The notes: generated from the sequence alone by a model not told the origin. 64,000 nucleotides of DNA from Hyphomicrobiales bacterium (GCA_021286855.1 JAJTBO010000004.1:62001-126000), one strand, 5' to 3'. Shown: positions 54,057 through 63,460, counted from the first letter of the stretch. Made by a program: numbers and translations.

Positions 54057-56315
54057 ATGTCGAACCTCGACCGCCTCGCCGAGCCGGTGCGCCGTTGGAT
54101 CTGGCAACAGCAATGGACGAAGCTGCGCGACGTCCAGGAGAAGGCGATCCCGGCTGTTCTCGCCGGCGGCGACGTCGTCGTCTCGGCCAAGACGGCGGCC
54201 GGCAAGACCGAAGCCGCGATCCTGCCGCTGCTGACCCGGGTGCTGGGCAGAGAAGAGCGCGAGGCGGCCGGCTTCGCCATCCTCTGGGTGAGCCCGCTCA
54301 AGGCGCTGATCAACGATCAGTTCAGCCGCATGGAGGCCCTCTGCGAGACCTGCTCGGTGCCGCTCCATCGCTGGCACGGCGACGTCTCGGCCTCGGCGAA
54401 GAAGCGGGCGCGCGAGCGTCCATCGGGCGTCGTGCTGATCACCCCGGAATCGCTCGAGGCGACGCTGGTTCGGCGTGGGCGCGAGGCGGGGCGGCTGTTC
54501 GGCGATCTCGACGCAATCGTAGTCGACGAACTCCACGCCTTCATCGGCAGCGAGCGCGGCATGCAGTTGCAGTCGATCCTGACCCGGATCGAAGTGGCGG
54601 CCGGCCGCGAGCGGATCGATCGCATCGGCCTCTCCGCCACACTCGGCGACATGTGGCTCGCCGCCGAGGCACTTCGGCCCGGCGGTGGCGATCGGGTGAC
54701 GCTGGTCGACGGGCTCGACCCCGGCAACGGCGTGCGGCTCCAGATCCGTGGCTACGAGATCGCGCGGTCACGGCCCCTTCCCGAAGACGGGAAGGCCGGC
54801 CCGACGAACGACGAAGCCGAAGAGGCGAAGGACTCTTCGACGCCGACCGAGACCGAGGCGCCGCTCGTCCCGAAACCGGTCGCCGACGACCTCTTCCGCC
54901 TGCTCCGAGGCAGGTCCAATCTGCTCTTCGCCGGGTCGCGTGATCGGGTCGAGGTCTATGCCGACACGCTCAGGGCGATGTGCGAGGATCAGCGGCTGCC
55001 GAACGAGTTCTTCCCCCATCACGGCAATCTCTCGAAGGCCGAGCGGGAAGACGTCGAGACACGCCTGCGCGACGATCCACGGCCGACGACGGCGGTCGCC
55101 ACCACGACGCTCGAACTCGGTATCGACATCGGCGACGTCGACGGCGTCGCCCAGATCGGTCCAGGATCGTCCGTCGCCTCGATGCGGCAGCGCCTCGGCC
55201 GTTCCGGTCGCCGTGCCGGCAAGCCGTCGGTGCTGCGCATCTTCGCCGTCGAGGACGCGATCGGTCCAGGCGGTAGTCCGGTCGACCGCCTCCATCTCGA
55301 TCTCGTCCAATCGATCGCCATGGTCGAGTGCCTGAAGGACGGCTGGTGCGAACCGCCGTCGATCGGCGGCCTCCATCTCTCGACGCTGATCCACCAGATC
55401 CTCGCCGTGATCTGCCAGACCGGCGGCATCCGCCCGACGACCGCCTGGCGGCTGCTCTGCGAGCGCGGGCCGTTCCGCACCGTCGATCGCGCTCTCTTCG
55501 TCGAGCTTCTCCGAGGGATCGCCGCGCCGGACGTGCGCCTCGTCGAGCAGTCGCCGGAGGGCCTGCTGATGATCGGCGAGGAAGGCGAGCACGTCACCGC
55601 GACGCACGACTTCTACGCCGTCTTCGCCACCCCGGAGGAATATCGCATCGTCCACGGCTCGCGGACTCTCGGCACCAAGCCGATGGACCAGACCATCGCA
55701 CCGGGGCAGACGATGATCTTCGCCGGCCGTCGCTGGCGCATCGTCGAGGTCGACGATCGGGCGCGGGTGGTCACGGTGAAGCCGGCGAAGAAGGCGCTGC
55801 CGCCGGCCTTCGGCGGCGATTGGGCCGGCGCCCACGACCGCATCGTCGAGACGATGCGCGCCGTCCTCGCCGGCGAGGAGACCTACGCCTATCTCGACGC
55901 CACCGCCGAGAAGCTCCTCGCCGATGCGCGGGAGGCATGGCGGGACCTTGCCCTCGCCACCACGCCGATCCTTTCATCGGGGCGGGGTGTCGTGCTCTTT
56001 CCTTGGGTCGGCACACGCAAGCTCGAGACCCTCGCCCTGGCGCTGATGGCGCGCGACTTCGTCGCCTCGGTCGACGGTCACGTCATCGAGGTCGACGACG
56101 CTCACCCGAAAGCGGTCGCCGAAGTTCTCGCCGAGATGGCCGCGTCGCCGCCGCCCGATCCACAGCCGATCGTCGATCGGGTGGCGAAGCCGGTCCGCGC
56201 CAAGTTCGACGGGTTCCTACCGAAGGGGTTGATGGACCTCGTCACCGCCATCGAGCGGCTGGACGTGGCGTCGGTGCCGGAGGTCGCGGCACGGTTGGTC
56301 GGCTCTCGAGACTGA
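54057..56315 (+). CDS. sngC: Lhr-like DEAD/DEAH helicase of the Shango-like system
   Basis: 752 residues, superfamily 2. The Q-region is QEKAIPAVLAGGDVVVSAKT and motif I is AAGKT (K50). Motif Ia reads WVSPLKALINDQFSR, motif II is DELH (157-160), and motif III is GLSATLGD. The second RecA domain has TTLELGIDIGDVD and motif VI in MRQRLGRSGRRAGKPS. The C-terminal winged-helix and beta regions follow the Lhr pattern, as in BrxHI of type 2 BREX. It presumably unwinds or translocates on invading or damaged DNA with the ATPase and TerB partner. Intact length and motifs. Confidence 0.92.
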   Translation: MSNLDRLAEPVRRWIWQQQWTKLRDVQEKAIPAVLAGGDVVVSAKTAAGKTEAAILPLLTRVLGREEREAAGFAILWVSPLKALINDQFSRMEALCETCSVPLHRWHGDVSASAKKRARERPSGVVLITPESLEATLVRRGREAGRLFGDLDAIVVDELHAFIGSERGMQLQSILTRIEVAAGRERIDRIGLSATLGDMWLAAEALRPGGGDRVTLVDGLDPGNGVRLQIRGYEIARSRPLPEDGKAGPTNDEAEEAKDSSTPTETEAPLVPKPVADDLFRLLRGRSNLLFAGSRDRVEVYADTLRAMCEDQRLPNEFFPHHGNLSKAEREDVETRLRDDPRPTTAVATTTLELGIDIGDVDGVAQIGPGSSVASMRQRLGRSGRRAGKPSVLRIFAVEDAIGPGGSPVDRLHLDLVQSIAMVECLKDGWCEPPSIGGLHLSTLIHQILAVICQTGGIRPTTAWRLLCERGPFRTVDRALFVELLRGIAAPDVRLVEQSPEGLLMIGEEGEHVTATHDFYAVFATPEEYRIVHGSRTLGTKPMDQTIAPGQTMIFAGRRWRIVEVDDRARVVTVKPAKKALPPAFGGDWAGAHDRIVETMRAVLAGEETYAYLDATAEKLLADAREAWRDLALATTPILSSGRGVVLFPWVGTRKLETLALALMARDFVASVDGHVIEVDDAHPKAVAEVLAEMAASPPPDPQPIVDRVAKPVRAKFDGFLPKGLMDLVTAIERLDVASVPEVAARLVGSRD

Positions 56316-56438
56316 CGCCGCCGTCCGTCCTCGCCGACCTTCGGCTGTGGGCAACGCGAGACACGGCTCGGCGAACGAGTGGCGCGACGCTTCACATTTC
56401 GTATTCTGCGTGTGGTCGGGGTCCGGCAGACGGATGAG

Positions 56439-59400
56439 ATGCCGCTCAGGGAGTACGAGGGAGCCGTGATCTACGTTCCGCGCAAACTCTGGTACCAAAA
56501 GCCCGGAGACGACGATCGGACCATCGTCGCCGAAGACGAGCTGCCGGGCCGGTCGAAGGCGATCGTCGTCCTCGCCGAACCCGGAATGGGCAAGACCGCG
56601 CTTCTCGCCAGACTGGCGAAGGTCGGGGGCACGGTCTCCTGCACGGCACGGAAGCTGATCAACACCCACGACCCCGCCAAGCTGGTCGGCAACGCCACGA
56701 AGCTCGTCATCGACGCTCTCGACGAAGTCGCCGCCAACCTCGAGGGCGCCGCCGTCGATCGCGTGGTTCAGAAACTGGACGCGGTCGGGAACCCGCCCTT
56801 CATTTTGTCCTGTCGCGTCGCCGACTGGCAGGCGGCGACCTCGGCGCAGACCATCAAGGAGATGTACGGGGAAGACCCCCTCATCGTGCATCTGCTGCCG
56901 CTCGAGCGAGACGACCAGATCGCCATCCTCGCCGACGAGGTGGGGGTAGCGCGCTCCGAGGAACTCCTCGCCCATTTCGAGGCCTTCGATCTCGACCTGC
57001 TCGGCAATCCCCAGACCCTGCTGATGATCGCGCGTTTGTCCGCCGAGGAAGCGCTGCCGACGACGAAGGGCGATCTCTTCGAGAAGGCTGTCGACCGACT
57101 GTGGTGCGAGCATCGAGAGGGCCGAGGCGCGACCGAACTCGACCGGGAAACGGCCCTCGACGCTGCGGGTGCCGCCTTCGCCACTCTGATCCTCACCGGC
57201 AGTTCGGCGATCGTCCGCCATGGTGCCGCGCATGTCGGCGAGGGAGAACTCGCCTTCGCCGAAGTCGACCGGCTCGCCGGCGGCAACCTCGCCCGCATCC
57301 TCGGCTCCCGCCTCTTCGAAGGTGGTCAGGACAGCTTCACCTATTGGCACAGGCGGATCGGTGAATTCCTCGGTGCCCGCTGGCTGGCGAAACGCGCCGA
57401 CACCCCGGTGAAGCGACGGCGGCTCCTCCACCTGTTCCAGTCCCGCGGCTTGGTGCCGGCGAGCCTGCGCGGCCTCCACGCCTGGCTTGCCCGCGATCCC
57501 AAATTGGCCCGTGCGGTCATCGCCACCGACCCGATGGGCATCGTCGAATACGGCGATGCCGATGCGCTGACGCCGGAGCAGGCGCGGCAGTTGTTCGACG
57601 CCTTGCGTCGGCACGCTTCGGAGAACCCCGACTTCTGGCGCTGGGAGGGCTTTCGCGCCCGTGCGCTCGTATCCACGGCCTTGCACGACGAGATCGAAGC
57701 CGTCCTGCGAGACCGGAGCACGCCGTTCGATCTGCGCGCCCTGATCGCCGAGCAATTCGTCGATGCGACGCCGACCGCTCGCCATCGCGACACGCTGCGA
57801 GAGCGGTTACTCGACCGCGACGAGGTCTTCGCCATCCGCCATCTCGCCGCCCAAGCGCTGACGACGCTCACCGACGAGGACTGGCCGACCCTCCTCGAGG
57901 AACTGCGGCAGCAGGGAACGGAGTCGTCGACACGGCTCGCCTTCGAATGGATCCAGCGTAATGGATTCGATGGGCTGTCCGACGTCCGAGTGGTCGAAAC
58001 ACTGCTCGCCTACGATGGGCTGACGCTCGCAGCAGTACCCGAGGAGGAGGGTCGTCGTGGGACCGCGCGGTACCTGCGTTTTGCTGAGAAAGTTCCGACC
58101 GAACGGCTGGACGGGCTGATCGAAACGCTGACGGCCTATACCGAGCTGCTTCTCCCCGAGCATCCCGATCTCGAGGCTTACGACCTGATCGGGTGCGCTC
58201 ACGACCTCATTCGCCGCCGACTCGAACTCGGGCCGGTTGAAGCTCTGCGCCTGTGGGCATGGCTCACCCCCTATCGAAATGGGCGCTCGTACCTGCCCGA
58301 CCACGAGAAGGCGATCACCGAGTGGATTCGGGATCACGACGACGTACGGCGCGCGATCCAACGACATGTGCTCCTCAACGAGCCCAACGAAGGTCGGTGG
58401 TTGAACCTCTCTCGACTGACCCGTGCCTCGCCCGGGTTGGACTTGAGCGAAAGCGACGTGGTCGCCTTACTCGGAACACTCGATCCCACCAACGCCGCCG
58501 ATCTTCGTTGGCGCGAGCTTTTGCAACTCATCCCAAACGATGAAAACCGTGGGCGCGCGGCTCGAGCGGCGGCGGCGCCTTTCGCGGCGCATGATCCGGC
58601 GCTCGAAGCATGGCTCGTTGCTCTGGCCGTCCCGAAGGTGCCGGAATGGAAGGCGGAAAGCGATGCCCATGAGGTCAAGCGCCGCGAGGAACTGGAGGCG
58701 AGATTCGCAGATCAGCGAAAGGAATTTCTGGAAGGCATCGATCGACTCCGAGCCGGCGAACACCGCTTCGTTCGAGGTCCCGCTCTCGCCTATCTGAAAC
58801 TGCTTCACGACATCGGCCAGAAGTGTCCGGCTCACGAGCGTGTCGCCGAATGGCTCGGAGAAGAGCTCGCCGAGGCGGCACGACAGGGCTTCGAAGCCCA
58901 CCTGATGAAACCGCTGTCGCGATCGGACCTTAGACGTTTGGCCGTTCATTTCGGCTGCGAGCGTCGATGGCGAGGCGGACGCCGGCTCGAAAACACGTCG
59001 TATATCGTTGTGGCCGGATTGGCCGAGCGTGTCCGGTTACGCGACGATCCGTTCTCAGACCTCGATGATCGTGTGCTGTCACTCGGGCTGTTCGCCGTTT
59101 GGAGCTACTCGCTGGAGGTGTTCGCCGAGTTGCCCGGATTGGGCGCGCGCATCGAAGCTGAATTGCGACGGCGAGGGGTCCTGGAACAGGCGATCCGCCT
59201 CTTCTTCGGCGCTCAGTTCAAACAGCATCGAACCCATGTGTCGCATCTCTACGGGCTCATGCGCTCGGAAGTCGATGGCTCTCTGGTCAACGAGTTGGCT
59301 CTCATGTGGCTGAGGGAATGCGCCGATCTCCACCATGAGTCCGAAGAGGAGTTGATCGATCGCGCTCTGCGGTCGACACACCGCCTCGACTTTATCGAAA

Positions 59401-60437
59401 TCGGTACCGCGCGACGCGCGCTCGCATTGACGGACGAGCGCCGGCGGAACTGGGACGCGGTTCAGGTCATCGTCGATTTCGCGGCGGCGAGAGACCGTCT
59501 GCTTGGCACCGTCGATCCCGATCTGCTCTGGCATCTGCGGGATCGGAGCGGCGGGGATCGCCACTCGGACCGTGCGCCGATCGAACTGACTGCCGAACAG
59601 CTCCAATGGATCATCGAGACGTTCCGTGGTCTCTGGCCCGTCGTGGGCCATCCCTTGAGCGGATATGGCGACACCAACCCCTGGGACGCCACCGACTACC
59701 TCAATGGCCTCATCGCTCGCCTCGGCGAGGACACCTCCGACAAGGCGACCCGGGCGCTCGAAGCGTTGCGGGACACGCCGACGGACGGCTACACAGATCG
59801 CATCAAGGCCGTGCTCGCCGAGCAGCGCGCCAAGCGCGTCGAACAGATCTACGTCCCGCCGAAGGTCGCCGAGATCGGGGCGATCGTCGATGCCGGTCCG
59901 CCGACGACGGCGAGCGACCTGCAGGCCGTGATGCTGGAGACTCTGGCGATCGCTCAGAAGCAGTTGAAGGGCGACGACGTCGATTGGTATCGCGGCTTCT
60001 ACCGCGAAGATGGGCGGCACAAGGACGAAGAACCGTGTCGCGACGAACTGATCAAGATGCTGCGGGCGATCGACGGCACGCTCGAATACATCCCCGAACT
60101 GCATGTCGCCGACGACAAGCGGGTCGACATCGTCGCGCGTGTCGACCGTCAGCCGATCCTGCCGATCGAGATCAAGGGAACGTGGCACGACAAGCTGTGG
60201 ACGGCTGCCGACGATCAGTTGAACCACCAATATGTCGAAGATTGGCGCGCCGAGCGCGGCATCTACCTCGTCCTATGGTTCGGCGGGGGAACGCCCATTA
60301 CGAAGCCGCCAACGGGGATCGCGACGCCGACGGCGCCTGAGGACCTGCGTCGGGCTCTGGTCGCGACGAGTCGCGCGGCAAGGGACGGCCTCGTCGCCGT
60401 GGTCGTCCTCGATCTCACACGGCCGACGGCGTCGTGA
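56439..60437 (+). CDS. NACHT-type STAND NTPase with C-terminal PD-(D/E)xK nuclease
   Basis: 1,332 residues from the ATG at 56439; a GTG at 56379 would add 20 residues with a less natural sequence. The NTPase starts almost at the N-terminus: Walker A AEPGMGKTALLARL (K52) and Walker B LVIDALDEVAAN (D92, D95, E96), the NACHT signature. About 1,000 residues of helical, HEAT/ARM-like repeats follow, a likely sensor. The C-terminus has HVADDKRVDIVARVDRQPI (D1230) and PIEIKGTW (E1244, K1246), a PD-(D/E)xK nuclease core, then LVLWFGG. Sensor-NTPase-nuclease proteins of this kind are anti-phage triggers (compare Avs), but there the effector is usually N-terminal. It starts 123 nt behind the helicase gene on the same strand, so it is a cargo partner or a separate defence gene. 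Confidence 0.87.
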   Translation: MPLREYEGAVIYVPRKLWYQKPGDDDRTIVAEDELPGRSKAIVVLAEPGMGKTALLARLAKVGGTVSCTARKLINTHDPAKLVGNATKLVIDALDEVAANLEGAAVDRVVQKLDAVGNPPFILSCRVADWQAATSAQTIKEMYGEDPLIVHLLPLERDDQIAILADEVGVARSEELLAHFEAFDLDLLGNPQTLLMIARLSAEEALPTTKGDLFEKAVDRLWCEHREGRGATELDRETALDAAGAAFATLILTGSSAIVRHGAAHVGEGELAFAEVDRLAGGNLARILGSRLFEGGQDSFTYWHRRIGEFLGARWLAKRADTPVKRRRLLHLFQSRGLVPASLRGLHAWLARDPKLARAVIATDPMGIVEYGDADALTPEQARQLFDALRRHASENPDFWRWEGFRARALVSTALHDEIEAVLRDRSTPFDLRALIAEQFVDATPTARHRDTLRERLLDRDEVFAIRHLAAQALTTLTDEDWPTLLEELRQQGTESSTRLAFEWIQRNGFDGLSDVRVVETLLAYDGLTLAAVPEEEGRRGTARYLRFAEKVPTERLDGLIETLTAYTELLLPEHPDLEAYDLIGCAHDLIRRRLELGPVEALRLWAWLTPYRNGRSYLPDHEKAITEWIRDHDDVRRAIQRHVLLNEPNEGRWLNLSRLTRASPGLDLSESDVVALLGTLDPTNAADLRWRELLQLIPNDENRGRAARAAAAPFAAHDPALEAWLVALAVPKVPEWKAESDAHEVKRREELEARFADQRKEFLEGIDRLRAGEHRFVRGPALAYLKLLHDIGQKCPAHERVAEWLGEELAEAARQGFEAHLMKPLSRSDLRRLAVHFGCERRWRGGRRLENTSYIVVAGLAERVRLRDDPFSDLDDRVLSLGLFAVWSYSLEVFAELPGLGARIEAELRRRGVLEQAIRLFFGAQFKQHRTHVSHLYGLMRSEVDGSLVNELALMWLRECADLHHESEEELIDRALRSTHRLDFIEIGTARRALALTDERRRNWDAVQVIVDFAAARDRLLGTVDPDLLWHLRDRSGGDRHSDRAPIELTAEQLQWIIETFRGLWPVVGHPLSGYGDTNPWDATDYLNGLIARLGEDTSDKATRALEALRDTPTDGYTDRIKAVLAEQRAKRVEQIYVPPKVAEIGAIVDAGPPTTASDLQAVMLETLAIAQKQLKGDDVDWYRGFYREDGRHKDEEPCRDELIKMLRAIDGTLEYIPELHVADDKRVDIVARVDRQPILPIEIKGTWHDKLWTAADDQLNHQYVEDWRAERGIYLVLWFGGGTPITKPPTGIATPTAPEDLRRALVATSRAARDGLVAVVVLDLTRPTAS

Positions 60438-60590
60438 CCGTCTCCGGGGCTTCTCTCGTCACGCGGCCGCAGGCTGTTCTTTCGACTGGACTTCCGCCGG
60501 CAGTAGAGCGGTAGTGCATTGCGGCTGCGGGGAAACGAGCCGCGGGGCGGCCTCGGAACCATCTCGGTCCGGGGCTCGGGGTGGTGCGAA

Positions 60591-60609
60591 GCGACGCATC
60601 CTGCGTCGC
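60591..60609 (+). promoter_or_regulatory. Hairpin before the DUF3489 gene
   Basis: GCGACGCA (60591-60598) pairs perfectly with TGCGTCGC (60602-60609), loop TCC, ending 18 nt before the ATG. It could be an operator, or the end of the preceding transcript. Confidence 0.45.
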
Positions 60610-60627
60610 GCGAACCCGAGGCCCCAC

Positions 60628-60978
60628 ATGCCCCGCCAGACCCGCTCCATCAACCCCAACCCCGAAGTCGAACCGACTGTGGTCATCGCCGAGATCGATG
60701 GCGTCGGCGCACCGGCCGAATCTCAGCGCGAGCCGACGCCCGTACTCGCGCAACCAGTCGCGTCGCCTCAGCCACCCGCCGGCAAGCTCGGCCAGATCTA
60801 CCGTCTGATCGCCGCCGTCGGCGGCGCGACCGTCGACGACCTCGTCGCCGCCACCGGTTGGCAGCCGCACACCATCCGCGCCGCCTTCAGCCGCCTGCGC
60901 CGGCGCGGCTTGCCCGTCGTCCTCGCCACCGATGCCGAAGGTCGCAAGGCCTATCGGCTCGACGTCCGGGAGGGCTGA
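60628..60978 (+). CDS. DUF3489 winged-helix protein
   Basis: 116 residues. The N-terminal half is Pro/Glu-rich and probably disordered. The C-terminal half is the DUF3489 domain (GKLGQIYRLIAAVGGATVDDL, then ATGWQPHTIRAAFSRLRRRG with VVLATDAEGRKAYRL), a small winged helix. DUF3489 genes nearly always precede DUF2924 and a recombinase in alphaproteobacterial mobile islands, as here, so a regulatory or DNA-binding role in recombination is likely. The stop lies 3 nt before the next ATG. Confidence 0.92.
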   Translation: MPRQTRSINPNPEVEPTVVIAEIDGVGAPAESQREPTPVLAQPVASPQPPAGKLGQIYRLIAAVGGATVDDLVAATGWQPHTIRAAFSRLRRRGLPVVLATDAEGRKAYRLDVREG

Positions 60979-60981
60979 GTC

Positions 60982-61599
60982 ATGTTGCTGGACGTCACCA
61001 CGGCCTTCGATCGGCAGCTCCCGTCCGAGGCGACCGATCGCTCTCGCTCGGTCGAGGTCAACTCGACCCGCCGGTCGCGGTCCACCGACCTGCGGGCCGA
61101 ACTGCCCGCCCGGCTCGCCGCCCTCGGCACGATGGAGCGCGACGACCTCGTCAGCGAATGGCGACGACTGTTCCGGGTGCCCCCGCCCGACCGCATCCGG
61201 CGCGAACTCCTCGAACTCGCCATCGCCTGGAAGCTCCAGGAGAAGGCCCTCGGCGGGCTGAAGAAGGCGGTGGCCACCGAACTGCGCGGCCTCGCCGAGG
61301 CGCTCGCCACCACCGGCGACATCCGCCGGGTGAAGACCCCGAAGCTCAAGCCGGGCGCCCGCCTGGTCCGCGAATGGGGTGGCGCCACCCACGAGGTTAC
61401 GGTCGTCGACGGCGGATATCTCTGGAACGGCGAGGTTCGGAAGTCGCTCTCGGCGATCGCCGAGGAGATCACCGGCGCTCACTGGTCGGGGCCGCGCTTC
61501 TTCGGCCTCACCACGAGGGCGAAGCCGGCTGCGGGAGGCTCGGTCGGCGATGTTTCGGCGACTGAGGACACTGACGACGAGGAGGACGGCGATGCGTAA
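60982..61599 (+). CDS. DUF2924 protein
   Basis: 205 residues. The family pattern is visible: LPARLAALGTMERDDLVSEW, RRLFRVPPPDRIRRELLELA, LKPGARLVREWGGATHEVTV, GYLWNGEVRKSLSAIAEEIT and the hallmark ITGAHWSGPRFFGL. Function unknown, but it is a standing companion of large serine recombinases. Its last 8 bases overlap the recombinase start, showing translational coupling. The acidic tail (EDTDDEEDGDA) is the variable part of the family. Confidence 0.93.
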   Translation: MLLDVTTAFDRQLPSEATDRSRSVEVNSTRRSRSTDLRAELPARLAALGTMERDDLVSEWRRLFRVPPPDRIRRELLELAIAWKLQEKALGGLKKAVATELRGLAEALATTGDIRRVKTPKLKPGARLVREWGGATHEVTVVDGGYLWNGEVRKSLSAIAEEITGAHWSGPRFFGLTTRAKPAAGGSVGDVSATEDTDDEEDGDA

Positions 61600-63400
61600 G
61601 CCGACCAAGCCGCCGAACGCGGCATCGACGGCGAAGGCCTCTGTCGTCCGCTGCGCCGTCTACACCCGCAAGTCCTCGGAAGAGGGTCTCGAGCAGAGCT
61701 TCAACTCGCTCGACGCCCAGCGCGAGGCCTGCGAGGCCTATGTCGCCAGCCAGAAGTCGGAAGGGTGGGTAGTTCTGCCGCAGATGTACGACGACGGCGG
61801 CATCTCCGGCGGCACCATGGATCGGCCGGCACTTCAGCGCCTCCTCGCCGACATCGAGGCCGGGCTGATCGACACGGTCGTCGTCTACAAGGTCGATCGC
61901 CTCACCCGGTCCCTCGGCGACTTCGCCAAGATCGTCGAGGTGTTCGACGCGGCCTCCGTCTCCTTCGTGTCGGTGACGCAGTCGTTCAACACCACCACTT
62001 CGATGGGGCGGCTGACGCTCAACATGCTGCTCTCCTTCGCCCAGTTCGAGCGAGAGGTCACGGGCGAGCGCATCCGCGACAAGATCGCCGCCTCGAAGGC
62101 GAAAGGCATGTGGATGGGTGGCCGTCCGCCGCTCGGCTACGAGGTCCGCGACCGCAAGCTCGAGATCGTCGAGGCGGAGGCCGAGACGGTTCGGCACATC
62201 TTCACCCGCTACGCCGAACTCGGCTCGGTCCTCGATCTGTGGGACGAACTGGCCGCGGCCGGCATCAGCGCCAAGCGCCACGTTTCGGTCGCCGGCAACG
62301 TCACAGGCGGGGGAACGCTCGGCCGAGGGGCTCTCTATCACCTGCTCCAGAACCGGCTCTATCGCGGTGAGATCGACCACAAGGGCACGATCCATCCCGG
62401 TGAGCACGAGGCGATCGTCGGTCAAGATCTCTGGAACCGGGTGCAGGCAGTTCTCGCCGAAAATCGCATCGAGCGGGCCGTTCGCTCCGACGCCGCCTCG
62501 CCCAGTCTGCTCGCCGGCCTCGTCCGGGACGAAGACGGCATCCCGTTGACGCCGACCCACGCCAACAAGAAAGGCCGACGCTACCGCTACTACGTCAGCC
62601 ACGATCTGATCGCCGGGCGGAAGTCACCGGCGGCAGCGGAAAGCGCAGAGCAGCCGCGTCGCCGGACCTCGGCCCGCCGGATCCCGGCGACCGATCTGGA
62701 GAACATCGTCGAAGGCCGCCTCACCGAATTCCTCAGCGACGCGTCGGTGATCGACGCTGTCGTCGCACCCCGGGCGCGGGACATCGACGAGCGGCAGCGG
62801 TTGGTCGCGCGGGCTGGTGAACTCGCCGGGGCTTGGACGACCCTCGCCCCGGCCGAGAAGGTCGCGATCATTCATCGGTTGGTGAAGGCGATCGCGGTGA
62901 CCATGGAGACCGTCGACATCACCATCGGCGCCGACGCCGTTCTCGCCTTGGCTCGCTGTCGGGCCGACCGCATCGCCATGCCCGATCGCAAGTCCGGGCG
63001 CCGAGCGCTCGACGAAGCGGAGGGCGAGACCCTCACGCTCACCGTCCCGGCGATGCTGAAGCGGGTGGGGATGGAAATGCGGCATCTGGTCGAAGCACCT
63101 CGGGATCGCGACGCCCGCAAGCCCGACCGCAGTCTGCTACGGCTCCTCGCACGCGCCCACCGCTTCCGCGACCTGATCCTGCGCGGAGACGGCCAGTCGA
63201 TCGCCGAACTCGCCGACGAGACCGGCGTCACCCGACCCTACTTCTCGCGCATCGTCCGGCTCGGCTTCCTGGCTCCCGACATCACCACGGCGATCCTCGA
63301 CGGGCGCCAGCCGATCGACCTTTCGGCCAAACAGCTGTCGATCACCACCGACCTGGCGAAGGACTGGTCGGAGCAGCGACGCGAACTCGGGTTCGGGTGA
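61592..63400 (+). CDS. Large serine recombinase
   Basis: 602 residues. The resolvase catalytic domain begins at about residue 20: CAVYTRKSSEEGLEQSFNSL with the nucleophile Ser, then YKVDRLTRSLGDFAKIVEVF and FEREVTGERIRDKIAASKAKG. A recombinase domain (GYEVRDRKLEIVEAEAETVR) and a zinc-ribbon-like/coiled region follow. The C-terminal segment contains a helix-turn-helix (SIAELADETGVTRPYFSRIV). GAGGAGGA precedes the ATG. Such enzymes integrate and excise islands between short att sites without needing a tRNA. It is the best candidate for mobilising the 43.9-63.4 kb block. Confidence 0.94.
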   Translation: MRKPTKPPNAASTAKASVVRCAVYTRKSSEEGLEQSFNSLDAQREACEAYVASQKSEGWVVLPQMYDDGGISGGTMDRPALQRLLADIEAGLIDTVVVYKVDRLTRSLGDFAKIVEVFDAASVSFVSVTQSFNTTTSMGRLTLNMLLSFAQFEREVTGERIRDKIAASKAKGMWMGGRPPLGYEVRDRKLEIVEAEAETVRHIFTRYAELGSVLDLWDELAAAGISAKRHVSVAGNVTGGGTLGRGALYHLLQNRLYRGEIDHKGTIHPGEHEAIVGQDLWNRVQAVLAENRIERAVRSDAASPSLLAGLVRDEDGIPLTPTHANKKGRRYRYYVSHDLIAGRKSPAAAESAEQPRRRTSARRIPATDLENIVEGRLTEFLSDASVIDAVVAPRARDIDERQRLVARAGELAGAWTTLAPAEKVAIIHRLVKAIAVTMETVDITIGADAVLALARCRADRIAMPDRKSGRRALDEAEGETLTLTVPAMLKRVGMEMRHLVEAPRDRDARKPDRSLLRLLARAHRFRDLILRGDGQSIAELADETGVTRPYFSRIVRLGFLAPDITTAILDGRQPIDLSAKQLSITTDLAKDWSEQRRELGFG

Positions 63401-63435
63401 TCCGCGCTCCGACGCCACTCGATCATCGAAACACC

Positions 63436-63460
63436 AACCCCGCCGACTCGGGCGGGGTTT
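63436..63460 (+). terminator. Intrinsic terminator after the recombinase
   Basis: AACCCCGCC (63436-63444) pairs perfectly with GGCGGGGTT (63451-63459), loop GACTCG, running into TTT and CTCGTT. It lies 35 nt downstream of the recombinase stop. Confidence 0.88.

Noticed and set aside
52736-56315. Type 2 BREX (BrxD plus BrxHI-like helicase)
   Set aside because: The ATPase and helicase resemble BREX accessory proteins, but PglX, PglZ and BrxC-type genes are absent and a TerB-family gene precedes them, which fits Shango better.
56439-60437. A canonical AVAST (Avs) protein
   Set aside because: Avs proteins carry the effector at the N-terminus and a TPR-like sensor at the C-terminus; here the NTPase is at the N-terminus and the nuclease at the C-terminus.
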